A stretch of 64,000 nt of DNA, from NCBI GenBank assembly GCA_010909165.1, contig MU008205.1, forward strand, positions 62,001 through 126,000. Direction: 5' to 3'. Source of the stretch: Anthoceros angustus (Eukaryota > Streptophyta > Anthocerotopsida > Anthocerotales > Anthocerotaceae). The notes beneath the pieces are model-generated. The model ran no database searches, had not been told where the DNA came from, and worked only from the letters and a program-made list of their open reading frames with translations. This document shows positions 59,600 to 64,000 of this stretch, piece by piece. Made by a program: the position numbers and the translations under genes. The first letter of the stretch is position 1, and each line of letters begins with the position of its first letter.

Positions 59600-61430
59600 T
59601 TCGTCTCTTGAATAGTACTTTTGAGCTGCTGATTGTATGGTCGAGATAAATGTATAATCATTTGAATATTTCATCCAAGCGAGAATATTTCTGCAATTTA
59701 AACCATTGTCGAATTCATATATAAAACATATTTGTTTTTAACTTTAGTACTCACCTCAAAGAGTGAAAACAACTCGCTTTGATTCTCCGATAACTACAAA
59801 CAAAAAGTAAAAGTAATTAGTCATTTACCTCCATTTCAATTCGGAGAAGATCTTTCTTTGCATATACCTTTTCGACAAGCGTTAAACACGTCTGTGAAGA
59901 TTCCCACATCGGAAATGTGATCGTATGTTCAAGAAACATAAACATTAGAATTCATCTGGAATGCAAGCGGATATTACCTTTCAAACGATGTACCTTTTGA
60001 ATATTTTCGTTGTCTCCGGTTCTTCCATGAGAGACAACAAGTCTCGTTTTCAACTCCTTATTTTCAATTGCTGCCCTATCTCGCATTCAATGCATATTAC
60101 ATATTACATAGAATTATATGTAATGAAAATAAGAAAGAGAAAGAGAAGTTATCGCTTACTTGCTTGGATCTCTGTCCGCTCGAATGTTGGGTTGGACCCA
60201 TCTTCATTCAAGATGGGCGCTTGCTCTTTTAGACTATGCTCCCAAATTGCGAATACTTATCTTTAAAGTCTTGAAAAAGTGGTGGATATTGAAAATTGCT
60301 CATCCACTTTCCAAACTCGGTGAACTCAAGTGACGGCCCGTAAGTTGGTCCATCCTCCTGAAGTCATCAATTTTCTCTTTTTGCCCGATCAAAACCAAAA
60401 TCATTACTTTCTTAAACCAAAATCATATTAATCCAAATTAAATACAAAATACATTTTGTAATTGATTGGAGATGGCGCATTGTCAATGTTGTTGTCAATC
60501 TATCGACTTTGTCCTTTATATTTTTAGCGAATTTTTTTTCCAAAGATTCAGAATGCCAAGTTAAAAGAAGGTAAATGTGAAGAAGCAAAGAAGGTATGAA
60601 TGTTAATTTGATTACCTCGATCTTGCTGGATTGAACTTTGATATCCCTCCAACATTGTTTGCATTGAAATCGGTGTCCATTAAACCTTTCCACAAGTGTA
60701 TGCGTTTCCAGCTCAATTGAGTCGTTGTTCAAGGTTCTTTTTATATCCCGCAGATAAATTTAGGGTTAAGATTTTGGATTTGAGCATACTTAGATCAAGT
60801 TTATGAAATTAAGAAAAGTGCTTACCTTCTTTATCTTATTCAATCAAGGTGCATCTCGCAAAGATGCTTAAGGTCTTGTTTGTCCATCACAGAGAACATT
60901 GTGTGCTCGCAGAGGACAAACCCACGGGTTTTGTTAGACTCGACCAACGAGAATATACAGGACTAACGACAATCATTTTTCCCGAATACCTTTTTCTACG
61001 ATCTTTCGATCTCCGGTGGTGGTTCAAACTCTGCGTTAGCGTCATATCCTGGATCCCCATGGGTGGGAAGTAATTTGTCTGAATGGCGCTCACAGGGTGG
61101 CGTCATGTGAGTTCTGTCTGCAGGGGGTTGACACGATAGATATTAGTAAAAGTAAAAGTAAAAGTAAAAGCAAAGTAAGAAACGTATAATACAAGTAGCA
61201 ATCAAGTACCTTCTTGGATTTGAAAATCGTTATTGCTTTCGTTGTCGATTCCATCCCGATTCAAATGAAAAGCCATCGAACACCGATCATAGTGGAGCCA
61301 CCACAACTGACCGCACAAGACGCATTGCGCCAAGAAAACAAAGAACGGGTTGAGCAAGGTATTACTTACGTCACGACACGTCGCTTCACGCGAAACCAAT
61401 TGTCCGCAAGATCCCGCAGAATTTTGTTAA
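59600..61430 (-). mobile_element. Unrecognised multi-exon repeat gene, minus-strand, copy Y
   Basis: Better preserved than copy X. Minus-strand exons in order: FHLNRDGIDNESNNDFQIQE (near 61211-61270); THGDPGYDANAEFEPPPEIE (near 61000-61055); CEHTMFSVMDKQDLKHLCEM (near 60850-60905); IELETHTLVERFNGHRFQCK with QCWRDIKV, a possible zinc site (60613-60730); PTYGPSLEFTEFGKWMSNFQ with YPPLFQDFK (60245-60350); AIENKELKTRLVVSHGRTGD (near 60010-60075); SSQTCLTLVEKVYAKKDLL (near 59830-59895); and LSENQSELFSLFE (near 59756-59794). The exon order, borders and intron positions match copy X, showing a spliced gene family rather than a processed copy. No family was recognised. Confidence 0.6.
61143..61178. 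repeat. Six-base microsatellite (agtaaa)
   Basis: Five or six copies of agtaaa within an intron of copy Y. Confidence 0.85.
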
Positions 61431-62669
61431 AAGCATTCGTCATCACCAATCCGAATTGTTGGAAGCAACAAGCGCGAATATGTTCTCAAACTCGCACAAG
61501 ATTCATGTTTTACGCAGGATAGCTATGTTCGAAAAGACTTCAAGAACGAGACTCTTTTTGCTGCGAACCCCTTACCTCTGCCAACCCAATCATGCATTAG
61601 TTTCCCGGCACAACCTCCGTGACACGCCGTCAAATGAGCCCATAGAATTATTGTGACGGACGATTTACACTAGGATGGCGCCTTCTTGGACCTTTACCGC
61701 ATTCAATTCACGGAGATGAGAGGGTCGAGTTTATTAAGTGCATGACAAATGTAGCATTGAAAACACTAGCCCATCAAAACTCCATGCCGGTTTACCAATG
61801 ATGCCCAACTAGTGGGATGTGAGACCAACCGAGATTTACAAACTCGGTCCTTTAAGGTGTAAGACTTGATTAATCACATGCGCCAACACCGAAAAGAGGG
61901 TAAGCTTACGTGTGACAACTATGGCAAAGCGTTGTTTGTTCTTAGTTCTGCGATCTATTTTTTGTTCTCTCGTTTATGCGGTTTGTTGTCGTTTTAAGTT
62001 GACTTTTGCGAGGTGTCGATAAAATGCTTTCTTTTGCGAGCTACATTTTGTCGTTGAAGACCCGTTTGTAGATTTGGTAATCATCGTACATGCTTGTGTC
62101 TATTGAAAAGTGAATCTGGATTGGGCATGGTGTATTGTGTGCATGTCTTGGAGCTTAATCTCATAGACCGGTGTTTATGTGCGGTATTGAAGTGTGCACG
62201 CGTTTGGAGGGTTTGCCTCCCAACATCTTTGGATGTTTTCCGATTCTAATCTAGAAATATGTGTTGTTGTGTGGCATGGATGAGTCTGTTGTCCAATGAG
62301 CGATTGATTGTTTTACTTGTGTGGTCCGATGTATATGTTGTACATCTATGGTTGTTTGTACGTCTAACTCTTGTTGTACTTGAAAAAGGGTTTTCACTTT
62401 ATTTTTCCCATATGTGGTGTATTTTGACAGTTCTATGTGTCATCCTTAATGAAAGTGGAAGGAATAACAACTCTAACAATGTCTAGCCCTGTTGTGTTTT
62501 GGGGCACGATATCCTCTCTTGTCTAGGCAGCCGATAATCAACTTTTAGACCTTCCAGCAGGTTCTCATCTGGACGGTTCAAGGCGCATGTGAGTTCTTTC
62601 TTTTCGTTTGTTATCTGTTATGTTGTTTGTACATCTCAACGTTGTTCTGATGACTTCTCCGGTGTTGCA
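61431..62669. other. Divergent intergenic region and leader of plus-strand copy 2
   Basis: Between the start of the copy Y minus-strand gene and ATG 62671. It includes the shared leader word gaccttccagcagg (62549-62562) and a GTGAGT donor shortly after it. No other gene seen. Confidence 0.45.
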
Positions 62670-62670
62670 G

Positions 62671-64000
62671 ATGGCTCTTAAAAGAAAACCTACTGGGCCT
62701 GCTGGACCGGGCAAGAAGCAGGCACCTTTGTCTGAAGTCATGTCCAAGCCGTACACTCGACAACGTGTTAAAACAGCCATCGTTCACACTGCAACCCACC
62801 CTCTGCAGGATGATGGTAAAGTTGACGGTGTCCTTGTGCATAGTGAGGGGACATATTTGGTGCCGAAAAAGTCCATCCCCAAACCGCAAAGGCACTTTTC
62901 ATCCAAGGAGGATGCCCGTCTTCGAATTTGCTCGGAGAGAAGAAGGGTTGACACCGACCTGCCCTTGGTGGAGGGTCCCTTGTCGAGATTACTAACTATT
63001 GTCCTGCTTCGAGAGAGGGGTTAAGTTTGTTGGTGAGAATGTCCATCGATTACTCACGATTCCATGGTCCTTGGCGAAAGCATGCCTGATCTCGAAATGG
63101 CGTGGCTGCTCCTGCGGCAAGATAAGTCTCTCAATTCCTTTCACCTGGTGAGTTTTCCATTCCGTGTCGCTCCCGAACAAGTTATCCACGGAGTGTATTG
63201 ATATGTTTTGAGAGAATGAGGTCTGCTGATCCCGAGGATGATTTTGCTATGGGCATGGAAGAAATTGAAGATGAGGCCCATTTTAGGGACCAAGGGTTTG
63301 ACCCCTCGATTCCTGAGGGAGCCGTGAATGATGCAATGAGTGGTGGTGAGGACAAGTCCAAACGCCAAAATAATTGGTGCGAGTCGTCTTAAGTCTTTCA
63401 TGAAAGTGAGTGGTGTGAGGGGTTGGGATAGTGCAATAGAGGACATTCCTCACAAGGACTTGAACCTTATATTGATACCGTTTTCCACCAAGTTCGAACT
63501 TAAAAGACAACTCAAGATTCTCTCTAACGTAAGTCTTCATCCCTTTCTGTTCCGTTGTGTTTCTTTTCATTTTATGTCGATTTCATTATATTGGTGCAGT
63601 TGATGTCCTTCTTCGAGGGTTCAATCGCATTTTGATAAGGAAGTGTGTTCGAGCAAAGCCGTCTTGGGTCCGATGTGCTGTGATCAATATGTTTCACGGC
63701 GTGTTCAATGGTTGTCGGTGCACTTGTTGCTTCCATGAAAATCGAAAGACCTTGGTATAGTATCTGCGAAGGTGGTGAAACCGATATCCGATGATGATGA
63801 GAGGCTTGCCCACGGTGACCATCAATGTTCTTTTGGGCGGCGCCCGAAAAGGTTTGTGTTCGATTCCTAGCTTCTTGTGTGCATTTTGCACTATTTGTTG
63901 TTGCTTCTAACGATTCGATGTTTTCGAATAGGTGTGCATATTTTGCATGAATCGTTTGAGCACGCGGGAGGAATTGCACAACAATCGTGGACTTCTCATT
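62671..64000 (+). mobile_element. Unrecognised multi-exon repeat gene, plus-strand, copy 2 (runs off the window)
   Basis: Follows the acceptor ggtgttgcag with MALKRKPTGPAGPGKKQ, YTRQRVKTAIVHTATHPLQ, DGVLVHSEGTYLVPKK and RHFSSKEDA. Unlike copy 1 it stays open on to VDTDLPLVEGPLSRLLT. Next come MRSADPEDDFAMGMEEIEDE (63215-63275), FDPSIPEGAVNDAMSGGEDK (63298-63357), WDSAIEDIPHKDLNLILIPF (63424-63485) followed by a GTAAGT donor, and DVLLRGFNRILIRKC (63603-63648). Later exons seen in copy 1 lie beyond the window. The family is unknown. Together with copy Y it forms a divergent gene pair about 1.2 kb apart. Confidence 0.55.

Overview
The window looks like nuclear DNA of a land plant. It has spliced genes with GT-AG introns, a P-class PPR gene, an LRR receptor kinase, a BURP-domain gene, class III peroxidases and thaumatin-like (PR5) genes. 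The gene styles and the element types (retroelements carrying DNA methyltransferases) would suit a bryophyte, lycophyte, fern or a relative. No sequence here names the species, so this is inference.

Region 1 (1-20 kb) is gene-dense. In order: TAF11 (+); a membrane-anchored protein with the C-terminal half of a plant glycosyltransferase-superfamily family (-); a small protein with an unusually regular helix (+); a PPR protein (-) diverging from eIF3k (+); a possible proline-rich secreted protein (+); a BURP protein with 15-residue repeats (+); a small PAN/apple secreted protein (-); and an LRR receptor-like kinase with one frame break (+). The housekeeping genes splice cleanly with every phase matching.

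Region 2 (20-35 kb) is built from tandem segmental duplications of defence-type genes. A 2.68-kb unit carries a class III peroxidase, truncated in copy 1 and with a 3' end in copy 2. A 2.43-kb unit carries a damaged thaumatin-like gene. A more diverged third thaumatin block holds the only intact copy, and an older block near 20.7 kb keeps a fragment. Copies within each pair differ mostly by single-base gains and losses, so recent duplication plus assembly error has to be considered.

Region 3 (35-64 kb) is a graveyard of mobile elements with different composition. A dead non-LTR reverse transcriptase lies at 35.5-36.8 kb, followed by palindrome-bearing repeats. Two copies of an unrecognised multi-exon gene lie on the minus strand (41.0-42.8 and 59.6-61.4 kb), and two copies of another unrecognised multi-exon gene lie on the plus strand (49.07-52.4 kb and from 62.67 kb). 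In the better-preserved copy the two genes are divergent neighbours.

Between them lie two tail-to-tail element remnants. The plus-strand one (52.9-54.9 kb) encodes a relic of a bacterial-type N4/N6 amino-methyltransferase. The minus-strand one (59.1-55.4 kb) has a gag-like start and ends in a relic of a C5 cytosine methyltransferase with recognisable motifs I, IV, VI and VIII. Two unrelated DNA methyltransferase folds in adjacent element remnants are the most interesting signal in the window. No RNA genes or CRISPR arrays were seen.
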